In this document: in pieces, positions 21,823 through 33,853 of the stretch
Position numbering within the stretch: position 1 is the stretch's first letter
Layout of the letters: every line of letters begins with the position of its first letter
Assembly: GCA_910589415.1 (NCBI GenBank)
Contig: OU342635.1
Coordinates: 14,074,001-14,138,000 of the forward strand
Direction of reading: 5' to 3'
From: Malachius bipustulatus
Lineage: Eukaryota; Arthropoda; Insecta; Coleoptera; Melyridae
DNA length: 64,000 nt
Translations under genes and position numbers: made by a program
The notes under the pieces: model-generated
What the model was told of the DNA's origin: nothing
Database searches by the model: none
The model's input: only the letters and a program-made list of their open reading frames with translations

Positions 21823-24800
21823 ACTTCGAAACTCTTGAGTTGCAATCATGGATATGCTACATAACCAAGGAAATAGGAAATAATTTTTTTAACAGATTGC
21901 CGCTATGGTAAATGTTAAGTGTGCTTTAAGTTTGTGCGCGGCACATCCGATAGCCTAGATTTTCCCTCTTCAAACTGATCATGCTTAACTTTTCGCAAAC
22001 GGCCGAGTCCTGTACCTACTCGGCTCGAATACGAGAAATGGTGTGCCGAGAAAAAGGTAAATAATGTTGCTAATGGAAAGGCCTTGGTAGCGTATTTTTG
22101 ACATTTGGCGAGATGTTTCATTTCCAGTAATTATGTTGTTATGTTTTTGTTAACTTGGCGGAACTTATAAAAAGTCTTTTAAGTTAGAAACATTGTCATG
22201 GTCGCCTTGTTCTTAATTGCTTGAACTTTTTTTTTTTTTTTTTTGCATTTCAATAATACACTTACACAATGTCAATTAATTCTCATTCTTATTGTGGATT
22301 TACTACTAATATGTTTTAACTAAATTGGTTTTCAATTATTTTAATAAAGCTTTTTTCTCAACATCCTATATTTATATTTCTGAGAAAAACTATCACAACT
22401 CGCTATTTTCATAATTGGCTGTCGGAAATCATCCGACTAAGGGGCCGACGATCGGCAGCCGATAAACGAACAAAACTATTTCTTTAATTTGAATTACAAT
22501 ACCCGACTGAATAATTTCACTGGGTTAAAAATTATGATACACTCATACATATAACAACAATAAGTATGCCCTAGATATACTCAAAAAAAAAATTTCTTTA
22601 AACTCAAATGAAAAACGTGATACTACTATCTACTGAATGACGGAAATTGAACTGGAAAACTCTATTCGGCATTAGCTAAGGAACTACTAAATAATATTTA
22701 GACGCATATAGCTTATCAGAAAAAATATCGTAATGGCTTAGGGTAGTAAGGATAGGATATTAAGCTATCTTATGGACTAGTGAGTCGAATATTCACTTCG
22801 TTCAAGCGCATCTCTAGTTTCAGTTTAGCTCCGTTTAGCATCTTTAACACAAAATATTTGTCCATTCCATTTTACCAAGATGTGCCCTGGTATTTCCTTT
22901 TCTTACACGATTGACACTTGCATCAGTTAGTTAGGCAAGAGTAAAGTTAGGCGAAAACATAATTGAATGTCGCGCATTTTCTCCTTATCCAACGATTTTA
23001 GGACTCGGCGCTATGTTTCACAAATCGTGTACCTAAAGTAAGCACAGCGGTCATCCTTAATATATTGTTACATTGTTAATTCGTTATTTTTGTATTTCAA
23101 CGAAGATTTATATATATTTGTTACAACATATTACGAGCTTGTTCTTATTAAGGTGGAATTATTTATACAAATATACCTTGATGCCTATAATAATCAGCGT
23201 CGCAGAATCGCGAACCCGTCCGAATCCGCCATCCAACCCAAGTCATGTGCTGCTTGTGGCAAGAATCTAAATTCAGATAAGTACTTTATTAAGTCTACGT
23301 AGTATAAATAAAATATGACTACCAAAATTAATTAAGAGAAAGCAGACGAACAGAAAAGAAAAGGCATTTCGATAGCAGTAACTCATCTTTAGAACAATAA
23401 AACTACTGCTAGAACTTAAAAACTTAGAAACCATATACAAGAAGTAATAGCAGCAATTTTTGTTGAACCACTTTTATTAAACTAAGCACGTTTTAAAATC
23501 TCATCGATTTTAACAAATCAATTTCCTTTAAATTTATCACAGCTCGTTCTCAATAAGTTGAGATAATATTATGTGACTTGCTCTACGGATGATTTTAAAT
23601 AAGCCCTCGAAATGTATTCGTACGTATAAGTAATAAAATTTTCAGACAAGCGTTGCGGAGTTGGACGTTTAAATTAATATTTTGTCCATCTATTCTCAAA
23701 ATTAAGACTTAAAATATTAATCGAAGTTAAAGTTTAAGGGTTTTCTAAGGTTCATAGTTCAAGATTTTGTACCTTTGATATATGACAAAAATTTGACATT
23801 TTTATTCTTAAAAATGTGCCCTGAATATAAGGAAATTTTCATTATAAATATCATAAATAACAAACATGGGATTGAAATTTCTTTCTTCATAAGAAATTCA
23901 TTTGTAAAGAATAAATGTCTAAACTAACTGACAATCGTAACAAGTAGTGATAAGTACTACAAGCATGTTTGCAGGAACATGCAAAAACTCTCAAGAATCG
24001 TCGTTTTAAAATTTCCAAGTGGAGCCATTTCAAAGAAAAGAAAAACGTTTTACAAATCTAATTACTAGTCTTTGATATCTGACCCAGAAAACTTTCAATT
24101 ACATCTACAAGACTTGTCTACGCAATTACACAAATAATAGACCATTTAAAAAGCTAAATAGTCATTGACTATTTATCAAAATGTGTTGGTATTCTGGGTA
24201 ACTTGAATTATTAGTAACTTTTATAATAGGTACCTATAGATATAATTTTCATCTATGTCTCCGAATCACTACTTTACCGATAAAAATTGTAAAATGAATA
24301 ATTATTTTTAAGTGAATCATTTCAAGAATAAAACTTGAAGGTCATGTCAATCGTATATGTCACCTCGAAAAACCTAATTCAACCAGCGTATCAAACTAAT
24401 TATTTTTTTTTAAACATTCATGCTGTTAAGTCAAACGCAATGATTCACTTAAACTCTGTCAGTTATTTTGACTCGTTTTTGAGATAAATTCCATTAAGAT
24501 TTACAGTGACTGGTTTAAACGCGATTAACCTGCCAGATATGGAGTTACATGAACGCACGTCAAGTCAAACCTGAGCGTGGCTTGAGTAGATTATTTCATT
24601 ACCGATTCTCAAGCTGCAAAATTTTCCCTTGAAGTACGAGTATGTGTAGTATCAAATGTATGTTACTTTCCCTATCGGTAATCTATCCTGTGAGCAAATG
24701 AAAAGGTAATTATTTTTTGTAAGAAACTTCGTATAAGAGATTGAATCTGTGAAATTGTAAACAATACGAATTTTTCATTTTATATGCAGTTTTAGAGATT

Positions 24801-25569
24801 CAATCTCAGACATGAATTTTTCAAAAGCCCGCCTAAGTTATGTTTTCATTTTCTTACAGATGCTCTCAGATTAAATGCAGAAATACCCTGATATTTTTCT
24901 TGCAAATATAGAGTTCGCCAGCAGAGTTGGTTTTTATTATTCGGCTTCTTTTATTCGAAAAGAACAAGGAATTTTAAAATAATAGAATGCGTTGATAGTT
25001 GTTATTAATAAACTATAAAATTTTCATTTTTGAGAATCGGTAAAACCTTGATAGGTTGCAAACTATCAATTGGTTCAGGCATTTAATGATTTTCAATTCT
25101 TAATAGATCATTTAAGATATAAAGCTCAAAAAATATTACCCAACAAATAAACTACTTCAACTTCAGATATTCCTTATAAATATGTTCCAAAGCAGTGGCT
25201 TGCAACAAATGAGAAATACCTAATAAAACTTAAAATAAAGTTTCGAATCTGCTTATTATCATTATTTAAATAAACTTATAACATTAATTTAATAATTATT
25301 AAGTGCAGATTCATTTTTTAAATTCAGAGTTAATTGTTACAATTACCGTAGAACATGGGTTCATTATATTTTTCATTTGTTTATACAAAATTATACTAAT
25401 TAATCATTTATTACAGTAATCTAATCAATTATTTTTTTGAGAATCTTTTAGAGATTTTTGGAAGTGTATCAAATAATCAATTAATACCGCTTTCCTATTT
25501 AATATAGTGACTTTTTTCTGTTTGTTTTGAAAACTTCAATGGAAAAAAGTTTCTGCAAAGAAAACTTTT
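21823..25569 (+). other. Intron between exons C and D, first part
   Basis: AT-rich intronic sequence. A poly-T run lies at about 22228-22244. No exon or mobile element could be recognised. Confidence 0.5.
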
Positions 25570-27190
25570 ATTTAATTTGTGCTTAATGTATGACATTTAA
25601 AATTTTCATCAATACCAGATACGATTTGTTTTTCATTCTACTTTTCTTATAGATAGTAACGACATGAAACATTAATATGACATAATAACCTTATTGAATG
25701 CACTATTCACGTCATTAATATAATACATGATTTTTACATTAATACAATGAATACAGCTCATTTATATTGGAGAAATCATCCTATGTATGAATTCATGCAA
25801 TCAATGAAAACGTTTATCTTGCTAATAAACATCTTAATAAAACAATAATAAAAATTATATTTCTGCTGAAAACATTATTTATATATTAACGTGTATATTA
25901 ATGTGTGACATTTAAAATGTAGGGACATCAGTACAATGCACAATTCGTTTTTCATTTTATATTTCTTATATTAACGAAATCATATTAATATGATGTAACT
26001 TTGAATTAAAACAATCAATTTTGCTCATTTAAATTGAAGAAATTAAATTATGTGACGAAGTCATGCAATCAATGAAAACGTTTGTCTTTATACTACATAC
26101 TAGAAAACATTTATATATTAATATGTTGATTAACGTGTAGCGTGTAAAATGTACACCGATATAATGCATAATTCGTTTTTTATGTTATATTTTTTTATAT
26201 TAACGAAATCGTGTATTAATATGATATAACTTTGATGACGTCAACTTCAAATACATGAGTTTAAAACATTGATACAATCAATTTTTGTGAATTACAGTTG
26301 AGAAATTAAACAATATACCGAATTCTTTCTAATGAACATCATAATAAAAATAATAATTATATATTTTTGCGTGGCATTTAAAATTTACTTCAATACAATG
26401 CAAGATTCGTTTTCATTAACGATTTCTTGTATATTAACGAAATTGTATATTAATATGATGTAACCTCTTGTTGAATATACTATATCCACTTCATGAGTGT
26501 ATGAGTTTTGCATTAAAACAATGCATTTTGCACATGTTGTTTTTACAATGGCCATTTTACATTAATTTAAGCAAGTTAATTAATCATCGTATAGAGGAAC
26601 ATGAATTCATAAAATAGACGAATGAGCTTATTAATATAATTTGAACGATTTCATTAATTACATCGTAAAAACTTCATCGTTTTTATTGAAACATGAGTTA
26701 ACAATAATTATCGTTCATTGCATTATTAATATCACTCAAATATGAATTTTTAATTCAATGTATTCTTCATTTGCTATTCCTTACATTAACGAAGTCATGC
26801 ATTAATATTAATGTACGCTTGTTGGTGGAATTAATAATTATTGTCCGTGAATACAATGTCTACTTTATTAATGCAATATTTGTACATTAATAATACAATG
26901 AATATTATTCAATAAAATTCATTAACGAATTCAAGCAATCAATGAAATCGTTCATCTTTTAATTAACATATCATTACATATAACAATTTAACGGTCATTT
27001 TACATTAAATTAAGGACCATTATGAATCATTGTATAAATGGACCTGAATTCATAATATATAGATGAAATTACACCTTAAAAACTTAATTGTTGTATTGAA
27101 ACGTGAGTTAATAATAATAACAAAATTGTCGTTCATTGATTGCATTCGGGTTACTTAAATCTATACTTTTAACTCAACGTACAAATACTT
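25570..27190. repeat. Degenerate long-period tandem repeat array
   Basis: Blocks recur in the same order. GACATTTAAAAT-like starts lie near 25591, 25907, 26141 and 26371, each followed by CAATACAATGCA-like and ATTCGTTTTTCAT-like segments. TTAACGAAATC comes next near 25971, 26201 and 26443 (variants near 26794 and 26930), then TATTAATATGATGTAAC. CATGCAATCAATGAAAACG follows near 25794 and 26065, with a variant near 26934. Spacing is about 230-315 bp. The copies have diverged and decay toward the right end. The sequence is very AT-rich and non-coding. Confidence 0.7.
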
Positions 27191-29559
27191 TAGTACTTAG
27201 GTATTATAAATCCATAAATTAAATAACCAAAACAGAATTCCTTAAAGGTTTTATTGTTTTATTGAATCTTTCTGGTCATGAAATCTCTGGTTCATTGTAA
27301 CTAAGGTATTGCATTTATATGAGACTGCCTCAGTAATTTGAGAAATTTAAATTTCAACTGTTGCAAGGTCACAGCTATTTATCATGGCTACTTTTTGAGA
27401 ATGATTTTTGTCATATTGTCATATATCTAACTTTGTTTATACAACTCCGGAAATTGTCCGAAAAATACGATTTTCAAAGTGCACTGTGTGGGGTCGTGAG
27501 TAATCTAAACGTGAGTAATTGTGTAAACGCTACTTTGTTCCCTTGATGACGGATAGGCGTATTCGCAGGAGCACGGTACGGGTTGGCTTGCATTTGGTAA
27601 GGTGATTGATTGCATTTACGTCCGAACTAGGCTATCCCCTCGCGGAAACGCGACCTTTATACACAATCAGCCGTTATATTCTCTCTATTTGCATTCCCTA
27701 GGATAACGCCAAATTGATACTCCATACCTATGCAGAAAGTTCAACCTGTGTCGAATAGTGCGATCTTCTTTGTTTGGTTACCGATCAGGTTCTGAACGTT
27801 AGCGAAAATTTACTAATATGGCAGCCTAGGAAATTAATAATGAACAAAAAATAGTTTATTCATCTGCAATCCGGGAGAGAAGTCGTGGTATTTGACGCAT
27901 TGACGCCTGATTTAATAGACGATAATTATATACTGCGAAAACCTTGCGAATAATGTTATTTGATCACATAATGCACACTTAAATATGGGAGTTAAATTTT
28001 CTGTTGATTCGTATTATTCGGTTTGGCGTTATCTTAAATTTTTATACATATGCATACATCTGCAAGCATTCGACTGTCCGATATCGACTAGATTTGACAC
28101 GGAATATTAAAATCATGAAGTTGTTTAATTACTGTGTCGAACCTGACCGATAATATGGTGATTAAAGACATTTTATATGCTGAATATGTCCAAGTGATTT
28201 TCGAATACGTTATTAAAAGTCCCATTGAATGTAATTATTAAGAGTATGTAAGGAAGTATGATTGTATACGTATAATTATTATTAAATAAGCACTATTCGA
28301 TGTTAAAAGACTGTTGCTTGTTGCTGCTTTGATTGCAACTGAACCGTTTAAGCAATATGTGGAATAAAATTATGTATAATCCAACGAAATGACTGCCTTT
28401 TTACTTTATTCTTCAGTGCCTGATTCGCGCCTGGACTCTGGAGTTTCATGTTGATGTTAATGTTTGTCTTATTCGAGCGAAATTAGACAAAGGGACACAG
28501 GTGGCACGGTTCTCTTTGGTCCTCTACATACACACTACCTCTGCCCACATCTACGCTTTTGAAGTGTTTATCTTTCCATGTAGTATTTTAGTTTTGATTT
28601 AGATTCAGAATTTCCCTCTCTGCATAGCTCTCAAAAATCTTAGTAGTTAACAGTTACGTATATTTAGAGTCGTTAAAACGATAATAGGAATTCTGAAGGA
28701 TTAAGTATTATAGCAAATTTTATCATAGACAAACAACCCTTAGTCAGAAAATTGTATATTAGAGTACCTATTAAAATTATAAAATATACACGTACCTATA
28801 ATCCATAATTAATAAATCTGTTTACCTATGAAGTTTTCTACAAAGTTTTACTTCTCCGTACTGTAAACGTGAATAGATTAACCAGATCGATTAAATTAAT
28901 GTAGAACGCTGAGTGAGAGAGCTTTAAAATCGGGTCGATTAACGATGCAAATAATCTAACGTGTTAAGCGGGTAGTGATAAAGATAAAATAAAACCGCAC
29001 AGTGGATGGCGTTCCTTATTAGAACTTCTACATAAAATGGTAAATTGCAGCCAGGAAGGGTGAATATCGCTTTAAAACTTAACTGCTCGAAGAAAATTGC
29101 CAGGGGGTTTCTAGTTTGCATACACACTAAAAGTGAATTATTCTACTCCACGCTTCATTATTTCCATTGATGGTCTCACAAACATCTTCTCCAAAGCAGA
29201 ATTTACCCGTCTGGATTTTAATTGCCGCAAAACGTCACCTTGTTAAAAACTTCAACTCGATCGAGTAAGATAGGTAGAAAAATTTTCTTGTATATGAAAG
29301 GCTTTTTAAACACGGAAACCCCTATGAACTCTTTATAAACTTCCAAAAGCTACATAAGGATATAAGACGCCTGTTTTTTTCTTTAATGGAGACTGCAGCA
29401 ATCTATGGGGAAGGAACTTGCTTCATCCTTTTCAATTCTCACATGATCTTGAGACAAAAGGAACGAGAAAGAACAATGAGGTGCAGCCAGGGCTAACATA
29501 ATAAATGAGATTAATTATACCTGCACGACATAGAAAATTAATTTAAGTTCGGAGGAGTT

Positions 29560-29960
29560 TTCCTACGAACATGTGCCGTTACTGAGGACCCTCTCCTCTG
29601 CATCCCCCGCGTCGTAATTATTCAGCGAATCGGGCCGGAGTTATAGGCTCGTTGTTATTATGGTTCTTAATGAATTACCGGTATAATTAAAATAGCTAAA
29701 TGACGGAAATTGATCGTCTCAATTAGCAGGAGACAATGTAGCCTACCCACTAGAACATGACTAATGGGCGGTACAAATGTGCGCACCGAATAAATCCTGA
29801 AATTAATTGGTTATTTAATTGTCACGCGCTCTGCTATACTGGCTCCATTAATATGCCCGCTAGAACGCGCCCAGGGTTGCCATTCCAATTTCGAATTATC
29901 GATATACTCGTGTTAGACAGGCTCCGTTAATGGTAACGAACCGTTGTGTTAATTCGATCA
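29560..29960. promoter_or_regulatory. Candidate intronic cis-regulatory element
   Basis: This pocket combines GC-rich words (CCCCCGCGTCG, CGGGCCGGAG, AACGCGCCCAGGG) with repeated homeodomain-type cores (TTAATGAATTA, CAATTAGC, AATTAATTGGTTATTTAATT). It lies in the large intron of a gene expected to be controlled in the nervous system. It has no open frame and no repeat structure. The call rests on composition alone. Confidence 0.3.
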
Positions 29961-30759
29961 AGAAAGCATGTCGAGCTGATATGCCGTCAGCCGTCACATA
30001 CTCAAAGTCCATGATTTTTTAATTTTCCTAGGTTGATTCGTATCAAATAATACAAACGAGATAGCATTTTAGGAAAAATGTGACAAATGACATGGCATTT
30101 TAAATACTTACCTACTATTATTTAGATAATATAATAATTATTATGAAATTGTTTTTAAATGTATTTAAATTATTTAAATGTTAATTGTTTTAAATGCTGT
30201 AATTATGTTTGAACGACATGTTAATATAATAGGTAACATAATATGATAGCAAACCATTTAGATATATTATTGTGCACTATGGACGATGGGGCTTGATTTT
30301 AAACTTCAGACGATCAGGCCAACATTAATCTTCATTAGATGGTGCTCTTGATGGCAATTAAGCTTCCGTCCACATTCCTAGACATTTCACGACTAAGGAA
30401 AAGTTAAGTTCTCATAAATAAATTCTTCATTCTTAATTACTCCATTCAACTTGAGAGAAAAGTTTGAACGTCTCGTAAATCTATTTATTCCCATTCTTAC
30501 ACAATCCGGATGTTACACATATCAAAATTCCCGTCTTTAATGCAGCACTCGTCAACAACTGGCAGGGCCCACTTTTCGTTTGAATTGTACGTTTATATTT
30601 AAAGTTATAACAATTTTTTTTAATTTTTTTTTTTTTTTTATATAATAATTTATTATTATTCAATTTGTTTCTTTTAAAGTTATGTTTTTTTGCCCAATAT
30701 AAATATATTCTATAATATTTTCCCCAGCCTAGCATCAGAAACATTCGGTTTAATTATTG

Positions 30760-31090
30760 CGTGGAAGGGTAAGAGCTAACAGTCGATTCAAAATTAGCTG
30801 ATGGAAGAGAACGGCCCAGCATTGTGACTCTGATGGCGAAACAACGCGTTTAGTCAGAGCAATTTAACCGGGATTGGAAACTGCACAATTAATAAGAGGT
30901 GCCTCATAAAATTAGGAATTTTAAATTGTCAACCGGCAGCTGTGCGGTTTTTAAATGTAAACTAATCAAATTGAAGTACGATTTGGTGCATGCACGCGCC
31001 GCTCTGCGGTCTGGTATTATCTATGAATCGATGTTCATTAGTAGCAGCCCGTTTGGTCAGATATCGGGGGTAGGTAATTGCCCTGGAAAT
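30760..31090. promoter_or_regulatory. Candidate intronic cis-regulatory element
   Basis: A GC-richer, non-repetitive pocket within AT-rich intron, containing GCAATTTAACCGGG, CACAATTAATAAG, GGTGCATGCACGCGCC and AATCGATGTTCATTAG. The 84-codon frame across it has no recognisable domain. Regulatory function is a guess from composition. Confidence 0.28.
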
Positions 31091-33787
31091 AATATATTTT
31101 ATATAGGAAACACTAAATTACTATTCACAAATTTTGAAGATTGGGGATTGTAATAAATGTATACCTAACATATGTACATATTCTGAACTTCTACAGTGAG
31201 CTAGGGAATCAGTAACGCAAACATTACAATAAATTATACATTTTTATTTATACTGAATATTTAAGTACAAAATTATTATAGCGCAGATCTGCGAACAGTA
31301 GGTTGAATTATAGGCGCCGTAGGTGCCTGGGAAATTTCTGGCACCTAATCGTGTCACCTAATCCATACTAACGTTTAAAAAATACACCCTCTAGGCTGGA
31401 TTATGTGGCGAAACAGTTACCCTCAAAAAAAAATTTGCTAGCCTTTTAGTTACAGAATTTATTCCATTTAAGCTTTCCTCCCTATAATAAAATAAAGGTG
31501 AAGCTTTAAACTTCAGGATTACAGATCGACAATATATTCTATCAAATTATGCGTAAGGTGTGTATTTATGTCACATTTACGAGAGCGGTGCTTCCACTGA
31601 ACGCTGGAAGTTAATGAATCGGTAGTGATGAGGATGAGCTAAATGATGGAGATTGATAGCCGAATAGAATTTACCATAGAAGGCATATATCGTTTTAATT
31701 CTGACCGTGGCTAACCCGAATAAATGCAGGTTTGCCAACAAGTTTTAATTTTTTGTGCATGCGTTCTTAGTCAGACTATGGTGATAAACATTAATTTTAT
31801 GTTTTATTTAGTAGTAAGGGCTTGAATATTCATAACGAACTAAGCAGAAAGCATTAACTCTTTGGAACATATTTTTGAACATAAATATCCAGGATCCAGG
31901 CGTGAAGTAGACGAAGTTTCAGACAAACATTAAAGCCGTGTTGGTTTTAAAAGTTATCGCACACGTCATATTAACTAACAGATAAATTGTTCAAGTTAAT
32001 ATTTATAAAGGAAAACTGCTTAAACAGGCTCGGGAATCGAAAGTGCACTTTTCTGTTTTTGTTTTTTTTTATGATAATAATTATTATACGTATTTGTTTT
32101 GGTCTCATTTTCACTGAATTAAGTTCTTGTTACTATCTTGTGCTGGAAGATGTTTAAATGATTTTGTCCGTCTGACCTGTTAGTGTTTGATGTGTGCGAG
32201 GGCTTTTCAAATCAATGCTGCTAATTCACCCATTCTGCATACATACTGTCTATATCTATAAATATCTGTCAATATGAATAAATTGTGTCCAATACTAGAA
32301 AGTATAGGATTACACTCGAAGTGTTAAAACAGTGTATGAACTGCCGAAACGGATCCCAGTTTGGAATGTGTCATCGCTGACCAGGGGCGAGTAAATCCAC
32401 TCTACTAATAATATAATTTAGAACAGTGATAGCAGTCATGTGATATAACTTGATTAATTGTTTACGATAGATATTATTAATATTCGATTGTGATGTTGTT
32501 TAAACAGATAGCAGTAGTGAGAGAGTAGTGATGCTGTGTAATAATAATTACCATTAACAGATTTATAGGCTGTAGAGAGATTATTAATATTGATGTGTCT
32601 CTGTGTGTGTGTGCTCCTAAGCGTGGTTAATGTGTTTCACTTTATAAAATACATTCACCACTTTAGCAACGTGACATGTTTACATATCGATATTGACATC
32701 AAATTTTAGAATAGAGCGGTGTATAGAACGTAGAGCCGATAGTTTCCATAGATGTAGATTTATTCTTTATGTCTCAATTATTATTAATAACAAATATCTA
32801 GAGAGTTTAAATTTGTTAATAACATAGCTTAATAATAATCTGGAAAGGTTATATTAATTTACTTCGTGTGAATAGATTTAGTCGGTGTGTAGAGTTAGGT
32901 GTGCAAATGGTTTCCAGATGCAACATGAAAAAAATTAACTTTTTAATTATTGCTTTACATATTAAGTAGCGTTGATTAGCCGAAGAGTGTCGGAAATCAA
33001 TTTTCCATAGAGCTCAGCTTTGGAATTATCGTTGTATCTTGAAACCGCTTGTATCATGTCCATAGACGAGACGATAAATTATAGAAAACGAATTAGAGAG
33101 AAATTTATGTGTTCATTTTACAACCTATTACATCAACTCAAGACACATCCTTCACACACATACTCACACACTCGCATACACTCCTTTATATCGACGGCCT
33201 TTTTGTGATTTATCGTAATTTGTATGGCGGAAAATTTAGAGGAACGGATTCAATATAGGAAGAGGCCGCGAAAACTCAGACATGTTTTATATTAAATCCT
33301 GTTCGGTTTTATGATGGATTGAACTGTGGAACGGCGGTCCGTATGCGACGACAGTTTTTTCATTCTTGCAGAGTCCTGTGTTCATCCATCACACGTCTTC
33401 GGCTCGTGTATATGTATAGATATATAAGTCTAACAGCACTGACTGCATTTTTATTATGAAACTTATAATTCCAGAAAAGTTTCCAGTCCAAATTGAACCT
33501 TGTCATCCGACGGTCTATTTTTTCGTAGAGCTGATAAACAAATTTCAAAACAAAAACGCACAACTTAGTTACGAAATTGCTCTTCTTATCATTCATTCAT
33601 TCATAACTCTCAAAAATATACTCCGCTCGGCTTTAATTAATAACGTTAATTCCTTCTCACATCATGCCATAAGTATTAGGTACACTATAATAGAAACATA
33701 CTACACAACGATCATATGTTTTAACGTCATTTCATAAGCATGTGTAATGTGCTGTATATTAATCTGGTGTGTTCTATGTGTTTTCAG

Positions 33788-33853
33788 TGGACCTAACCAA
33801 TGGACAACTGACACCTAACAATAACACCCCGCTGTTGACTCAAGCCCTATCAG
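33788..33853 (+). CDS. Rbp6: Rbp6 exon D (VDLTNGQLTPNNNTPLLTQALS)
   Basis: The 66-nt exon lies between acceptor GTGTTTTCAG and donor GTAATT, phase 1 on both sides. It supplies DLTNGQLTPNNN followed by TPLLTQALS, with split valine codons at each end when joined to exons C and E. The peptide is polar and low-complexity; I know it only as a conserved part of insect Rbp6 isoforms and can assign no separate function. Its length is a multiple of three, so it could be skipped cleanly. Confidence 0.9.

Larger units (their letters stand above)
27191..33787 (+). other. Intron between exons C and D, second part, with conserved-looking pockets
   Basis: No cassette exon with matching phase was found. Two islands, about 29560-29960 and 30760-31090, are richer in GC, contain clustered ATTA/TAAT cores and lack tandem or inverted structure. 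They are the best candidates in this intron for cis-regulatory elements. A short GT run lies at 32598-32613. The acceptor for the next exon is GTTCTATGTGTTTTCAG. Confidence 0.45.

Noticed and set aside
27569..27596. Exon-like segment between TTCGCAG and GTAAGG
   Set aside because: Its 28-nt length would shift the frame of the phase 1 cassette, so it cannot serve as an in-frame Rbp6 exon.
28406..28445. Strong acceptor (TTTATTCTTCAG) in the large intron
   Set aside because: The required phase meets a TGA after about a dozen codons and no donor lies before it.
33371..33404. Strong acceptor (TTTTTTCATTCTTGCAG) with a short possible exon
   Set aside because: The nearest donor is weak and gives 34 nt, out of phase; the next in-frame possibilities run into a stop.
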